Assembly: GCA_026873275.1 (NCBI GenBank) | Contig: JANTUC010000003.1 | Location: forward strand, 2,914,001 to 2,978,000 | Direction of reading: 5' to 3' | DNA: 64,000 bases | From: Pseudopithomyces maydicus | Lineage: Eukaryota > Ascomycota > Dothideomycetes > Pleosporales > Didymosphaeriaceae | Part shown: positions 12,101 through 24,052 of the stretch, one piece after another | Layout of the letters: each line of letters starts with the position of its first letter | Numbering within the stretch: the first letter of the stretch is position 1 | Translations under genes and position numbers: made by a program | Notes under the pieces: generated by a model | Databases searched by the model: none | The model's input: the letters and a program-made list of their open reading frames with translations, nothing else | What the model was told of the DNA's origin: nothing

Positions 12101-15100
12101 ATGTTACCAAACAGACCTGCCGTTAGCGACCTACAGAGGGGACCCGCCGCCCCACCGGTTGCCAGCAACCGGAACAGAGCGTCGAACCCTCCACCAGTCA
12201 CCAACATGGTTAACAGAACTTCAAACCCTCCGCCACTCGCCGGTGGTAACAGTGCGTCAAACGCTATGCCAGCCCCGGCGGCGAATAGTGCAGCACAAAC
12301 GTCTCAAGATTCCATTTCGAACGAAGTAAGAATTTCAGAGATTCCCAAAAGTTTTGGAGCATGCGTCTAACAATATCGGAAAGGAATTAATCGGAAAGGA
12401 TTTGACCGCTGCGGTAAATAAGTTTGGTAGGATCGCGAACGCATTAGGAGGGGTCGATAAAGCCAAAGCCTTCTTCGAGATCTATGGAACTGAAGGATTC
12501 AAGCCCGAAGCCAAAAAGGAAAAACCCTTGATTAATGCGGAGAAAGTCGAACTGGATTCCAAGATCAAAGATTACAAGGACAAACGTCTTGGCCTCCCTG
12601 CTCGTCCTGATGGATATGGGGCTAAATTTACCGCTGATCCTGCCTGGGATTTCAAGACAGTGGACAAATTGAGCATTGCATCCGCCCTCACAGCCTCAGA
12701 GTGGAAAGAAATCATGGAATCCTCGAAGATGCTTCACGGCTACGTATTGACTGATACTGGAGTTTCCAGAGCTCGATTTCAGGCATTTCAGTTTAAGCCA
12801 AAGCTGAACACCCCGACAGATGGTCTCACAGACCGCCAAGAGTTCACTCCAGATAGCGAGGTCTTTGATTCTTCATATATCGATATCAAAGAGACCAATA
12901 CAAGAATCGAGACGTCTTTGGCGCAGAACGGTTTTACTGCAGAGGCAATTTCAGCTTCGATCTCTGTGGTATGCATGGCGAGGTAAAAGTCCGGAGAAGA
13001 ATGGCTGATAGTGTCCCAGAGTACTCCGTTTGCTGGTGGTTCCGCATCCGCATCAAAGGCCACTGAGCAGCAAAGGAGCCAGAGCAACTCAAATCTCGCC
13101 GATCAGAAAGAATTCGTTGCTACATATAGTGTAAGCATACTCTGTTGTGCCCCTGTGATTTATCTTGGCCAATCTTAGCGGATGATCGGGGGTATACCCA
13201 ATCGTACAACCCTAATTGTAGGCTTCAGAGCGGACGAGAACCAATAATTCCAGCTTTTCTATTTGCTGCTGTATCTGACGATTCTCCCAGTTCCCAAGGG
13301 CGCGTATCTTTCTGGACGAACTCAATCTCGAGGTTACGCCTGAGTGTGCTGCATATCTGGTCAAGATCAGAGATGCCGCGGATAAGATCACGAGCAACAT
13401 CAAATTCAAAAAGAGTCCAGACGCGGACAATGCTGTAACCAAGGCAGGCGCATTGATACGTCAATTCCTATCGCATTTTGGTAAGTGAGCCTAATGGCGC
13501 CAAGAACTCGCTCGTGGATGCAAGGTCAAGTCTCGATGCCATGTTGGGGCGAGTGACAAGTAATGATCCGAGAAATATACGGTTGTGCAGGTATTCATGC
13601 TACCAAAAGTTAATTCTTTCCATAGGCCACATATTCACGCGTACCGTACTGCTTGGTGGGCAACTGACTTCTACCAAATCCGCTAAATCCTTGGCGAAAA
13701 CGGATGATGAGCTGGCGCGGGACTCTATGCAGGCTGCAGTTGCACTTAGCTTTAAATCATCGTTCGTCTCAGGCTCTGCGAGTTATAGCAAGGGAACATC
13801 GGATGATTTGGAGAAGCGCGCTTTGAGCGTAGACAACTCCTCCGCTCTGGCATGGAGCGCGAATGGTGGCAATACCTTGCTATGCGCGAAGTGAGCTAGA
13901 TCATTTACACACTGGCTTTCTGCTACTGATATGCGCTCTAGTCCTGCTGCTTGGGCTAACTCAGTTGCTCATTATTCAACGTGGCGTGTTATAGAGGTAA
14001 TTTGTGGTGCCTTTCCGTGTCTACCCTATACTGAATGAAAGCAGCAACAGAATGTAGAGACCATTCCAAAGCTCATCAGTTTGTTGACGAAGCAAAAAAA
14101 TGAAGTAGAGAAAGTTTGGCCGTCAATCAACGAAATGTTCAATACGATCTTGGAGAACAATTTCAACGCAATCCCTCCCACACTCTCTGGAACCTGGAAA
14201 GGAAAGCTGATATTTACAACAAAAGATAACAAGTACCTGGCACTCAGAGACGGTGTTCTTTTGGTTTCTGAAAGCGGACCTACCACTTTCTTAGTACTGG
14301 ACGCACAGGATTTTTATTTGTCGCTCCCATCGCCGGCTCAGCCTCAGGTACGTCGGGCAACTTGCTTTATTCTGTTCAGTCTATCAGAACGATAAACCTC
14401 GAATTTTTGAAAACTGACACACCGCCATCAGCTGTACGCCGATACTCCGATTTTTCTTATACCCTCCGATTATAAACCGGAGCGGTTGAATCCGGGAGAT
14501 GGGTTCCCTGGGTTATGGGTCAATCCTTCCTCCGACAAAGGGATCGTGGAATCAAGTACCATGAACTTTTCCAGGTGGTCGTTGCGCCCTGCTGGATCTT
14601 TGCAAGGCCCTAATACCGCGATGCCCAGACAAGGATGGCGTGGGGGAATTGAAATATTACACGACGGTGACGAGGTAGGACTTTTCAACCACTCATACTG
14701 GTCTGGATCCGTGTTTCGCCGGGAGGATGTTCCTCCGCATTTTGCCCCGTATGCTTTCAAGAAACCCTTCGATCCAACGATCCGAGTTTGGAAAATGGAA
14801 CCGCCATCGTTGAAGAAATATTTCGACGTAATGAAAGTTCCAGAACTAGATCGGATCCAGCAGATCGAGAAATACCCCAATTGGACGTTTCTCAAAGGGG
14901 GAAATTCGGTTTCAGACCTACTTGTTCGCTCTGACCGTTCTCAGCCTGGTTGGTCGACTACTTCTGGCTCTGACGCAATGCAAATGATCAACCTGAGGGA
15001 GTATTACGACCCCAATTACTTGGAATCACGAGGGAAATGGTCGAGTGGAAATATCCCAGATCTTGAATTCAAAGGGAATATGGCTAAGAGTCTTTCGTGG

Positions 15101-15262
15101 GCTAGGTCTGGTCTCAGTACCATGACTCCCGAAGTAACGAAGCAGCCAGTTCGGCCTCTTACCTTACAAGATTATGACGTTGGAATGAATGAATATAGAA
15201 AAAGCATGAATCTCGAATCAATCGAGCCATTACGATTAATAGTTAGGTTTGTACTTAAATAG
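12101..15262 (+). CDS. MACPF-like domain protein (multi-exon)
   Basis: A series of exons in changing frames forms one protein. The pieces are a Pro/Ala/Asn-rich N-terminus (12101-12326), an alpha-helical segment (from about 12354 to 12968), exon 13020-13130, and blocks near 13290-13480, 13630-13890, 13940-13998, 14050-14345 and 14430-15262. The introns are short with GTATGC, GTAAGC and GTAAGT donors. The block around 13730-14000 has the Ser-rich amphipathic strand followed by a GGNTLLC-type motif and an Asn-Pro-x-x-Trp...Trp-Arg-Val signature that I associate with fungal MACPF-like proteins. The C-terminal 250 residues are Trp- and Pro-rich with no known fold seen. Members of the MACPF superfamily can form membrane pores, but pore formation here is inference. 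The exact exon borders are uncertain. Confidence 0.65.
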
Positions 15263-16652
15263 TTGAATTATTATATACCAGTTCAGTTTTCATACATATT
15301 TGACCATTTATACGTGCCCTTGATATCTTGGAATCCTAAAATTACTAAGTTGATCTTTAAAATTTTCAATTATAGAAAAAGGGAAAGGTGTTTCTCGTAC
15401 AAGCTGATTAGGAAATACCGGTTCAGACTTGGGACATTAACGATTTTTTTTTGAGAACTCGTAAGGTCCTCTATCTAGCGAGATTAAATCTGCACAGCAT
15501 CCAACACTCAATCGAGCGCTGTGCTCCTTTCTCGGGAACAAAGAACAAAAGGTTTTCGCTTCTCATACCACTGTGAAGCCAGCCATGTTGATGAATAGCG
15601 TCTGATGTTTTTGCAAAGAGTTCGCCGAGCTCGACCCATGCACTGACAGGCTTAATACCGGACTACACCAAGTCAAAGAGAGTTTCAGGTGTACCAAAAG
15701 GCCGTGGGACGGGCAATTGAGGGACTAAATATAATTGATTTTCAAGCGCGTTTTCGTATCAGCCTCTGCATTTTTAATGTTTGGAACCTTGTGGTTAAAT
15801 TCGCGGAGCAGCTGAGTAAGACCTTGGACGCGATTTTCGATTGTTTCAGTTTTCCTGTCTTCCGGGTGTTTGGTATAGGTCTTTGGTTTGCGGAAAAAGA
15901 TATCGCCGCCACATCGGGATCGGGCTTTCTGAGATGGTATCCAAAGTAGTTCCGTAACCTTTCCAGGAAGGCCGATAACACTTATGATGTTATCGTGTAA
16001 GGTTCTGGAGCGTCTTATTCCCGCTCAAGTTTGTACATTACTGTGCCATTCCCCACATTCTCTTTATTTCTAAACATTTTACGCAGCTAAAACAATAGGC
16101 AAATAGTATTCAAGTACTATCTGTTTCCTTCTTGTACTCTAGATAGGAGATATTGGAATGCTGAGTAGTAAATATGACAATAAAACATATGTTCTCACAA
16201 CATATCATCATTATACTATTCAACCATCTACTGATTCAAATTTAAAAGTTTTTATACTTTGAAGTAATTGGCCACAGAAGACCAATCATTAAAATGTTTG
16301 GTTAAATAGAAGTAAAAAGTAGGATATTATTGCCCTAAATAGAAAGCTGGATTGATGGTATGTCCAATATGAGTATCAACAAAAAGTTTTCTTTTTGCTG
16401 AATACACCCCCACGCAAGCGTATCATCCTTAACCGTCATTTAGCAATAATTGGGAAGGAAATTGAATACAACGATAGTTTTTGGGTAGTGTATGGCTGGC
16501 TATGAAAGTATCATCTATCCCCTCAAAGCAACTCTACGCCATACCGCCCCACGACACAACGAAATACTCATTAAATCCCCGATGCTATATACATCGACCC
16601 ACCATTTTATATACATCCCACCTCTTTCCTACCCTTCCCAATAAAAATAAGC
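15263..16652. other. AT-rich gene-free stretch
   Basis: This stretch is visibly richer in A+T than its neighbours, especially 16,070-16,480, with only short open frames. It separates the MACPF-like gene from the BBE oxidase. Repeat-induced point mutation of old repeats is one possible cause. Confidence 0.45.
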
Positions 16653-18249
16653 TTAACAGGCCTTGCTAACCTTGAACCCACCCGGCACAAGCTTCTGGAA
16701 AACTTGTCCAGGGTCGTACTTCTTGGACACATCCTTCATGAACTTGACATTCTTGGGTCCATAACCGCAAATCGGCTTCTGAGAGGGCGCCGCAAAGTTG
16801 ACATACATGAAGCGGTGAAGGTTCTTACCCGCAGCCTTGGACACGGCGTCGACCCACTCGCGGGCCATGGCATACATGGCAGGGTCTTGCGCGGCGTCGA
16901 TCCAGCGGGGGGTGATGAAGGCTACGATGAGATCCTCGGGGTTCTCCTCGAGACCGAGGATGTTGCCGCCGCGGGCAGCGGCGTGGGTGGAGTCGACCTT
17001 GCCGGTAGGCACGTAGAAGTTAACCCAGTCGAGGTAGGGGACTGTCTTGTTGTACTTGAGGTAGACCTGGTCAGAAGCGTTGTGCACGGCGAAGAGAGTG
17101 GCAGGGTCGTTCTTGAAGGTGATGGTGGCGGAGGTGTCGCGGAAGCCGTCGGCCTGGTTGGTGTCGAGCTCGGTGACAATCTCGCTGAGGGTGCGGAGAC
17201 CGACGGAGTTGGCAACCTGGGGCTGAATCTTGAGGAAAGGAGCGAGACCGGTGGAGTTGACAGTGGCGTCGGTGCTGGCGACAGAGATGGCGATGACGGC
17301 CTGGCCAGAGGAGGTGTAGGTGACGATAACCTGGGCGCCGTTGTTGACCTCCTTGTTGCTGAGGGTGGTATACTCGGAGATGGCGTTCAAGGTGGCAATG
17401 GCAGAGTCGGGGAAGTACGGGACAATGATGGCTCCACCCCAGACCTTGGGCTGCTTAATAGCAGCAACGTCAATTCGAGTGACAACACCGAAGTTGTTGC
17501 CTCCACCCTTAAGGACCTTGAAAAGATCGGGGTTGCTCTTCTGGTTGGCATCGACGATGGCACCGGAGGCAAGGACAATCTGGTAGTTGACAACGTTGTC
17601 GACGACCCAACCATGGCTAGAGAGAAGGTAGGACTCGCCTCCACCAGTCGAGACACCACCGATACCAGTGCCACCGCAGAGACCACCGGGGACGAGAAGA
17701 CCCTTGTCAGCGACGGCCTTGCTGGCGTAGACCTGGCCCCACCTGGCACCAGTTCCAAGCTTCACGGTGGTACCGTCAGCAGCGACCTCGATGGAGTTGA
17801 GGGCACCGAGAACAATAGAAACACCACCGTCAATATTGTTGGCACCAGGGAGAGGGTTGTGACCACCGGACTTGATGGAGAAAGCGCAAGACTTAGAGGA
17901 GAGAAGCTTGACACCCTTGGAAACATCCTGGACCGTCAGAGGCTGAAAGACACAGCTGGGAGCGAGGATGCTAGTGTTGGACCAGCGCTGGGTGTTGAGA
18001 GTGGTGTACTCTCCCTCACCGCTGAGGAAGACTCGGCCCGGAACCTTGGACTTGAGGCTTTGACACTAAAATGGTACAACAATGGTTAGCTGGAACGCTT
18101 CCAGGAATCCAAGAATGCTTGATACATGAAAGCATAGTAGAAACACCATTCTTCCAAGGGACTAGAAAGTCACTTACGCAGGTAGTGGCATAAGTCGAAG
18201 CAGATGCGCTAGCAACTGCTGCCAACAGGAAAACGATGGCGTTCACCAT
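16653..18249 (-). CDS. FAD-linked oxidase of the berberine bridge enzyme (BBE) type
   Basis: There are two exons, 18249-18178 and 18065-16653, separated by a GTAAGT...TTTTAG intron. They give about 494 residues, normal for secreted BBE-like oxidases. A signal peptide (MVNAIVFLLAAVASASA) is followed by an FAD_binding_4 domain. SGGHNP holds the His used for 8-alpha-histidyl FAD attachment, and GGLCGGTGIGG holds the Cys typical of bicovalent flavinylation. A BBE C-terminal segment ends the protein (GYGPKNVKFMKDVSKKYDP). It would oxidise a small molecule or sugar outside the cytosol or in vesicles. It is divergent to the prenyltransferase and could be the left edge of the biosynthetic cluster. 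A near match to the AflR consensus lies at 18430-18440, one base off. Confidence 0.9.
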
Positions 18250-18429
18250 GTTGGAAGGATCCCTATGCAAAGAATAAGAATGACCGAGGATTCAAGCTGA
18301 AAACTGTTGAAGGCCACCAGGAATGACTGAAGACTGCAAAGTCAGGTCGATGCACTGCCTGGAGAAACAAAAGAAGGCTGCCATAACGATACCTATAAGT
18401 GGCCAAGATGCCGCAGCATTGTTGGTGGT

Positions 18430-18440
18430 TCGGAGGTCGG
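18430..18440. promoter_or_regulatory. Near match to the AflR consensus upstream of the BBE oxidase
   Basis: TCGGAGGTCGG fits TCGSWNNSCGR at all but one position. It lies 181 bp upstream of the BBE ATG. It is weak evidence and may be chance. Confidence 0.25.
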
Positions 18441-18576
18441 GCCCCGGGAATCGGGGCTGACCTAACCAGATGGTTCGACCAAACGATCAGGCACCAGACG
18501 ATGCCAACAGCTTGTCATCCGCACCGAGGACTTGCGCTAGCCCGGAGATGACACGGAACGAGAGTTGTGATGTTCG

Positions 18577-18631
18577 TAACCCTAACCCTAAACAACCCTA
18601 ATCTCGCTCAGGCGCCCCCAACCCTAACCCA
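18577..18631. repeat. Short interstitial telomere-like repeats (CCCTAA)
   Basis: The AACCCTAACCCTAAA core at 18578-18592 is followed by another AACCCTAA, and after about 18 bp by CAACCCTAACCC. The unit is the fungal telomeric hexamer. It could be a scar of break repair or telomere addition, or a telo-box promoter element for the prenyltransferase 390 bp downstream. Confidence 0.75.
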
Positions 18632-19016
18632 AATCACGATGGTACCTTACTCTAGTTCCGCATACGGCAAACTTTTGCTTACGCTCACCATCGAAACAAC
18701 ACAATCCTCCACGCGCTCGTAAACCGAAGCATTTCCCTTGGCACATCGTGGATGGTCACGCCAGGAACTCCAGCACGATGCGACACCCAATTTTAGCCAC
18801 ATTGACCTTAGCACCTCGATACAATTGCTTTTTAGAGGTACCCACCCGTGATCTCAGCTGTGAAGCAAACTCCCCAACGCTCCGGTCGTAATCCCGAATG
18901 ACCCGTCTAGGCCAAATGCGAATGGTCATGTTCGGTCAGACATTCCTAGTGAAAACTCGTGCTCGTCGTTCCAAAATGCAGCACTCATGCATATCACCCG
19001 ATTTCAAGGTGGCACC

Positions 19017-20410
19017 ATGACGGAAGCTTGGAAGACTCTCGCCCAGTGCCTGCGGCCAGGCGACACAAACAGCGATGCGTGGTGGCAGCTCACAGGGCGC
19101 CATCTCGCCGCCCTCGTCGACGCCGCAGGTTACCCCCTCGAGAAGCAGTACGAGGCCCTCCTCTTCCACTACCACTGGACCATCCCGCACATGGGACGGG
19201 CACCAGGCCCCTGGATGCGCTCTGCAGAGCTCCCTGGAAATCCCTCTTGGCGCTCGACGGCTCGCCCATCGAATACTCGTGGAAATGGAACACGTCGAAG
19301 CCGGGATCCCTCCCCAACATCCGCTACGTCGTCGAGCCCATCGGCCCGGACGCTGGCACAGAGATGGACCCGCTGAACCAGCAGGCCTCGCGCGAGTTAC
19401 TCTATTCGCTCAAGAAGTTCCTCCCCGGCATGGACAACACGTGGGCGAACCACTTCCTGTCCACGCTCTTCGACCACGACAACTCCGTCTTCATGCGGGA
19501 AGCTGCCCGCGGCGGCCACCTCGGCACAAGCATCCAGCTTGCCATCGAGTTCCACGAGCAGGCCACCGCCATCAAGTCGTACTTCTTCCCGCGCAAGTAC
19601 GGCCAGGCAGGCCTCATGCCGCTCCCCCAGTGGCAGGGCTGCATCAACGACCTCAAGCTCAACCCCGACGTCGACCCGGGCTTCGCGACCGAGACCTTCA
19701 CGACCCCCGCCCGCACCCTCATCGACAACTACCTAGCCAACAGCCCCATCGGCAAAACGCTAACACCCATCTCCCTCGCCGTCGACAACGTCGAGGCCTC
19801 CTCCTCCCGCCTAAAATGGTACTTCCACACCACAGAGACAAGCTACGCCTCCGTCCGCGACGTCATGTCCCTCGGCGGCGCCATCTCCACCCCGCAGCTC
19901 ACCGCCCTCCTGGACCAGCTCGCGACCCTCGTCACCGTCGTCAACGGCGTCGCATCCGACTTCCCCGAGGACGCCGAGGTCCCGTCTGGCGCCGACCTCT
20001 CGGTCGACGTCGACTTTGGCGACCTCAGCGCCGTGCTCAAGGGGTACCTCTACTACTTCGACATTGCACCCGGCAAGTCGGTGCCCGAGATCAAGCTCTT
20101 CGTGCCGACGCGGTACTACGGGCGCGACGACCTGACGCTCGGCCGGGACCTGACGCGGTGGATGGAGGCGAATGGGCGGGGCTCGCACTGTGCGAGGTAC
20201 ATGGCGATGTTGGAGGCGTTGGCGGGGCACAGGAAGCTGGAGGAGGGCAAGGGGTTGCAGTCGTATGTGAGTTGTCTGTTTAAGAAGGGGGAGCTGGATA
20301 TCACGACGTATCTTGGGGCGGAGGCGTTTCACCCTGGGCGCATCTCGTCGACGGGGGAGGTCAGGTTGAAGAGTAGGTCGGGGACGCTGACGAGGGGGGA
20401 TTCGTATTAG
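19017..20410 (+). CDS. DMATS-type aromatic prenyltransferase (ABBA fold)
   Basis: The product is about 463 residues from ATG 19017, with an alternative ATG at 18987. It matches the fungal dimethylallyl tryptophan synthase superfamily: an early YPLEKQYEALLFHYHW segment, a WKSLLALDGSPIEYSWKWN block, YFFPRKYGQAG, LKWYFHT, and a late VPEIKLFVPTRYYGRDD. The enzyme would transfer an isoprenoid from DMAPP to an aromatic ring. Near the xanthone-type cluster it is the obvious candidate for prenylation, like xptA/xptB. The frame slips by one base at the C run 19208-19211: the first 65 or so residues are in one frame and the rest in another, as if one C were missing. No intron fits well there. Confidence 0.88.
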
Positions 20411-22553
20411 GTGTTAGGTTGATGAGGGGGGAGGAGGGGTAGGGAGAAGAGGAGTACGAGGAAGAGGAGGAAAGGTGGTGGGTGAAAAGAGGTGCCGGCA
20501 AAGAATTCAACGCTGTTGCTGAGGGGGAAGAGGAGGTATTTCTACAACTTTCTGGATTGGTGGTGGAATGATGGGGAAAGATATGGGATGGGATGATAAG
20601 ATTGGGGAATGCATCGGCGTCAATGAGGGGATGGTTATGCTACTTGTAACGTATTATCATGAACAAGATTTCCTATGTAGAATTTGGTAAACTGTTAAAT
20701 GAAAGATGGGATCTTACTCAATGCACCATGCACGATATGTGATTGTCAAAAGGAGGGCGCGTTTTCTTTAGCTAGCCTGGTGCGCCGTTTACCACCGCAT
20801 TATCGGAGTTATCAACACCGTTACTAGGGAGTGGTCGAGCCGTAACTGCCATACCCTTGCATCCGGGGCGATAATCTGTAGATACGTCTGGAGATGAGGG
20901 TGTCGTACGTAGGCTCTGTATGGCGTAGAACCTTGCCGAACATAAAAGTCACTATCACCACCACAGTTCTGTCAGCATTCGTCCCTGCCGGACATATCTG
21001 CGAGAACCCCGTCGCCAGAACTGAGTAGGAATCAACCAACAACCAATCAATCTTCCTATTCCATCTCAAATATAGTAACCACAAGTTACCATCAAGCATA
21101 CCCCCAGCCAACCACAAGTATCCCCGACCTCCAAACCCACCATCTACCCCTTAAATTTCTCCTCCCCCCACCCTCCTCCACAGCAGCACCTCCTCCGAAC
21201 CGGCCCAGATCATCGCCGTACTCCCGGACGATATCAGCATGTTCCATCACATAGGCCGCTAAATCCCCGCCCCGTCGCTCCCCCACACCTTCAATCGTCG
21301 CCTGCTTCGCATGGCTGATGATATACTGCTTTCCGCCCTCGATCGCCATGAGCTCGGCTTCCTGGTTCGTGATTGGTGCTTCGTTTGCCATCGTTGCTTT
21401 GTTGGGTCGCTGTGGGCACGGGGTGTGTGTAGTGATGTAGTGTGGATAGCTGCACCGACGGACGACGGATCGAGGTGAGAGTATGTATATATGTAGATAC
21501 GCTCTAGGTTGAGTGTTGACCTGCCTTTCTTCTGGTGAAAACCCAGCAGTATGTATGTATGTATGTATGTATGTATGTATGATTCTCCCCTGCGCGTATG
21601 CAGTTGCAATGTGTCGGTGGTGACAAATCCCACTACGGCAGAGCCCCAGGGTCGCTCTATATCACGGAGGTCCAAAAAAGGTGGATTTTGTTTCCGTTAA
21701 ATTTATAGGTTTGGCGAGGATCTACAAGGCGAAAGCTATCTAGGTAAGTGGGTGGGCGCTGAGGTAGGCAGAAGTGCCAAGGCGCTAGCTGCGTGATATA
21801 CTGTTACGCAACGGCAGGTATTGCCAACGATACCTTGATAGATAGCGCTCGCTCTATTTTAGGCGTTTTGATTTGTCGAAGAGCTTAAATTAGTTGCAGG
21901 AGTTGTAGAAGCAGCGGATAGAAGGATGAGCGGCGTCACGAGCTAACTGATTATTCCAGGTATGTTCTCTAGTATCTCCCCTCACTAAGGTCAGCTACAA
22001 TCGAAGTTCGATGTTTCGCTCAACTTACCTCAGGGAATTCAAACGTAGGATTCGTATAGTACTGTAAGTCATTTTATGAGAATAGCTTGCAATCCGAGGA
22101 CCTACTAGCGTACAAGAAGACAATTCATTCGGTTAGTCTCAAGCGCCTCTCCTCACCCAGAAAGCAGAGATATGAAGGCTACTCTTTCCATATAATACCA
22201 CATACGACCATAGGACATTGAAAACTAGGCTTCCCGTCCGCTCAGCCATATATAAGCAATGTACTGGCGGATTAGTAGTTAGGTGGGTGACCACTAGCGA
22301 ATCCCCGCTGTTGTATGTTTTTGTCTTTTTTTGCTCTTCCTCCTTATGGACATGGCTCATATATATATATATATATATAAACATCACCACTGGGATGTAT
22401 GTACGCTCGTTTTTATCACCCCCAAGAAAGGTAGATGGTATGATCGAAAACCAAAACTCGCATCGCACCAAAAGACATTACGTTCGTTCATTTTGCTCAT
22501 AACTATGTAAGAGAGGATACGGACACACATATATATCGAAAGTGAAAGTGCCC
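20411..22553. other. Intergenic region with microsatellites
   Basis: It lies between the prenyltransferase and the O-methyltransferase. It contains a (TATG)n tract at about 21549-21580 and an (AT)n tract at about 22359-22379. One weak small frame on the minus strand is listed separately. Nothing else was recognised. Confidence 0.45.
21092..21391 (-). CDS. Possible small hypothetical protein
   Basis: This is a 99-residue open frame starting MANEAPITNQEAELMAIEGG. The first 65 residues look protein-like (charged, alpha-helical, low bias), whereas the tail is Gly/Trp/Arg-rich and probably read past a splice site. A further frame at 20824-21117 could be a second exon. I do not recognise the family. 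Its place at the cluster border is all that can be said. Confidence 0.3.
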   Translation of the reverse strand: MANEAPITNQEAELMAIEGGKQYIISHAKQATIEGVGERRGGDLAAYVMEHADIVREYGDDLGRFGGGAAVEEGGGRRNLRGRWWVWRSGILVVGWGYA

Positions 22554-23756
22554 TCACGGCGCCCCAGAAGGCAACCGCCCCTCAACAATCACAAAGTTGC
22601 TGCCCTCCGTCCTCCACATCTTGGTCAACTCCAGGCCCGCGCTTTCCAACAGCCTCTTCCACATCTTCTCCGTGCGCTCACACCCAGTGATACCCATCAT
22701 GTTGATGTCCTGCATCGTGAGCTTGCTCGGGGCGCCCGTGGCGGGGACCTCGTACTCGGCGAGCAGGACGCGGCTCTGGGGGCCCATGGCGCCCGCCGTG
22801 TTCTTCAGGATCGTGCAGCAGACGGCGTCGCTCCAGTCGTGCAGCACGCGGCGGAAGTGGTACGCGCGCGCGCCCTTGATGGGCTGCGGCTCGAAGAAGG
22901 ATGCGGCTTGGGCTTCGATCTCCGAGGAGAGACCGCCGTCCAGCGCGTCTTGGATCACGGACGCTTGGTCTTGCAGCACGATGCGGCCCTGGAGGTGGGG
23001 GAAGCGCTGCTTGAGACGCTCCATGGCGTGGCCGCGGCCGCCGCCCACGTCTACGACGACGATCTCGTCGGCGCCCACGGGGGTCGCGTTGAGTTCGGTG
23101 TCCCACGGGTAGGAGCTGTCGAAGGCCTTGACGGTGGCCTGGGAGCGCATGCCTGCGTTGAAGGCCTGGAGCTTCTTGGGGTCTGCCTCGAGGTACTCCC
23201 AGAAGCCGAGCTCAGTGCGAGCCGCGAGCTGGAAGGCGGAGTTATTGTAGTCCTCAGGGTTGACGTAGTTCGTCTTCTCTAGGAACTCCGGCAGGGCGTG
23301 GGCGGCGTTACCGGCCATGTCGTAGATCTCGCTGAACATGGAGAGGGTGGTTGGGGTCAGGAAGGCGCGCGAGAGGTCGTTGTGGGTGTATGTGTTCTCT
23401 CCGGTCTCTGCGAAGATGCGGCAGGAGGCGAGGGCGCGCATGATGCGCTCGATGACGATGGGGTCGGCCTTGACGGTGGTGGCGATCTCGGCGACATCGA
23501 TGCTCTTGGTGGTGGGCACGACGTTGAAGATGTCGAGGGCGCAGGCAACGCGGGTGGCGGCGTTCTGGGTGGTGCGGGTGATGGCGTGGAAGATGTTCTC
23601 GTCGGGGTAGCGGGCGGCGATGGCGAGCTTCTCGGCGGCGTCGACGAGCTTGTTGCGGGTCTCCTCGTTGGCGAAGCCGTTGGCGGACTGGAAGGCAGAC
23701 CCGAGCTTGGAGATGTCGTCCACCAGGGACAGCAAGGTGGCGGGTGAAGAAGTCAT
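22554..23756 (-). CDS. SAM-dependent O-methyltransferase (Methyltransf_2 type)
   Basis: A single exon encodes about 400 residues from ATG 23756; a longer 428-residue start at 23840 is less likely because its extra N-terminus is Pro-rich and lies near the regulatory site. The protein has an N-terminal dimerisation/winged-helix half. A SAM-binding motif follows in VVDVGGGRGHAMERLKQRFP, and the catalytic His is in RRVLHDWSD, where the His-Asp-Trp triad fits plant and fungal O-methyltransferases of the AflP/GedA kind. It would methylate a phenol or carboxyl of the emodin/benzophenone intermediates. It is divergent to the AflJ-like gene, with an AflR-type site between them. Confidence 0.9.
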   Translation of the reverse strand: MTSSPATLLSLVDDISKLGSAFQSANGFANEETRNKLVDAAEKLAIAARYPDENIFHAITRTTQNAATRVACALDIFNVVPTTKSIDVAEIATTVKADPIVIERIMRALASCRIFAETGENTYTHNDLSRAFLTPTTLSMFSEIYDMAGNAAHALPEFLEKTNYVNPEDYNNSAFQLAARTELGFWEYLEADPKKLQAFNAGMRSQATVKAFDSSYPWDTELNATPVGADEIVVVDVGGGRGHAMERLKQRFPHLQGRIVLQDQASVIQDALDGGLSSEIEAQAASFFEPQPIKGARAYHFRRVLHDWSDAVCCTILKNTAGAMGPQSRVLLAEYEVPATGAPSKLTMQDINMMGITGCERTEKMWKRLLESAGLELTKMWRTEGSNFVIVEGRLPSGAP

Positions 23757-23888
23757 TGTGGTAGTATTGAGTATTGACGGGGCGAGGTGTTGCAGTGGGG
23801 GATGCTCAGCTGGCGCAGGATCGAGCTGGATGCCTAGCATTTCTTATGGAAGCTTGATTGGGGAGGTTGTGGGGTGGCTCGAGGATGG

Positions 23889-23899
23889 TCGGAGACCGA
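23889..23899. promoter_or_regulatory. AflR-type binding site between the methyltransferase and the AflJ-like gene
   Basis: TCGGAGACCGA fits TCGSWNNSCGR at every position. It lies 133 bp from the methyltransferase ATG and 154 bp from the AflJ-like ATG, so one site could serve both divergent genes. Confidence 0.6.
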
Positions 23900-24052
23900 T
23901 GCGTGGAGGCCCAACATGGTGGTTGCAGAAGCGTCGTCAAGCGTCGTTGAATGCCGTGTAGTGGCGTGTCGATTGGAGAGGATCCACCCGTGTTCGGGGT
24001 ATTTGAGGCGACTGTGAGCCCTCCGCTGTCCGAGTCTTCGTCATAACCGAGA

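Noticed and set aside
16704..18089. 461-codon plus-strand frame
   Set aside because: It is antisense to the BBE oxidase, with a Gly/Val/Asp-rich translation typical of shadow frames.
22678..23106. Minus-strand Arg/Pro-rich frame overlapping the methyltransferase
   Set aside because: It is an out-of-frame reading of the GC-rich methyltransferase gene with extreme composition.
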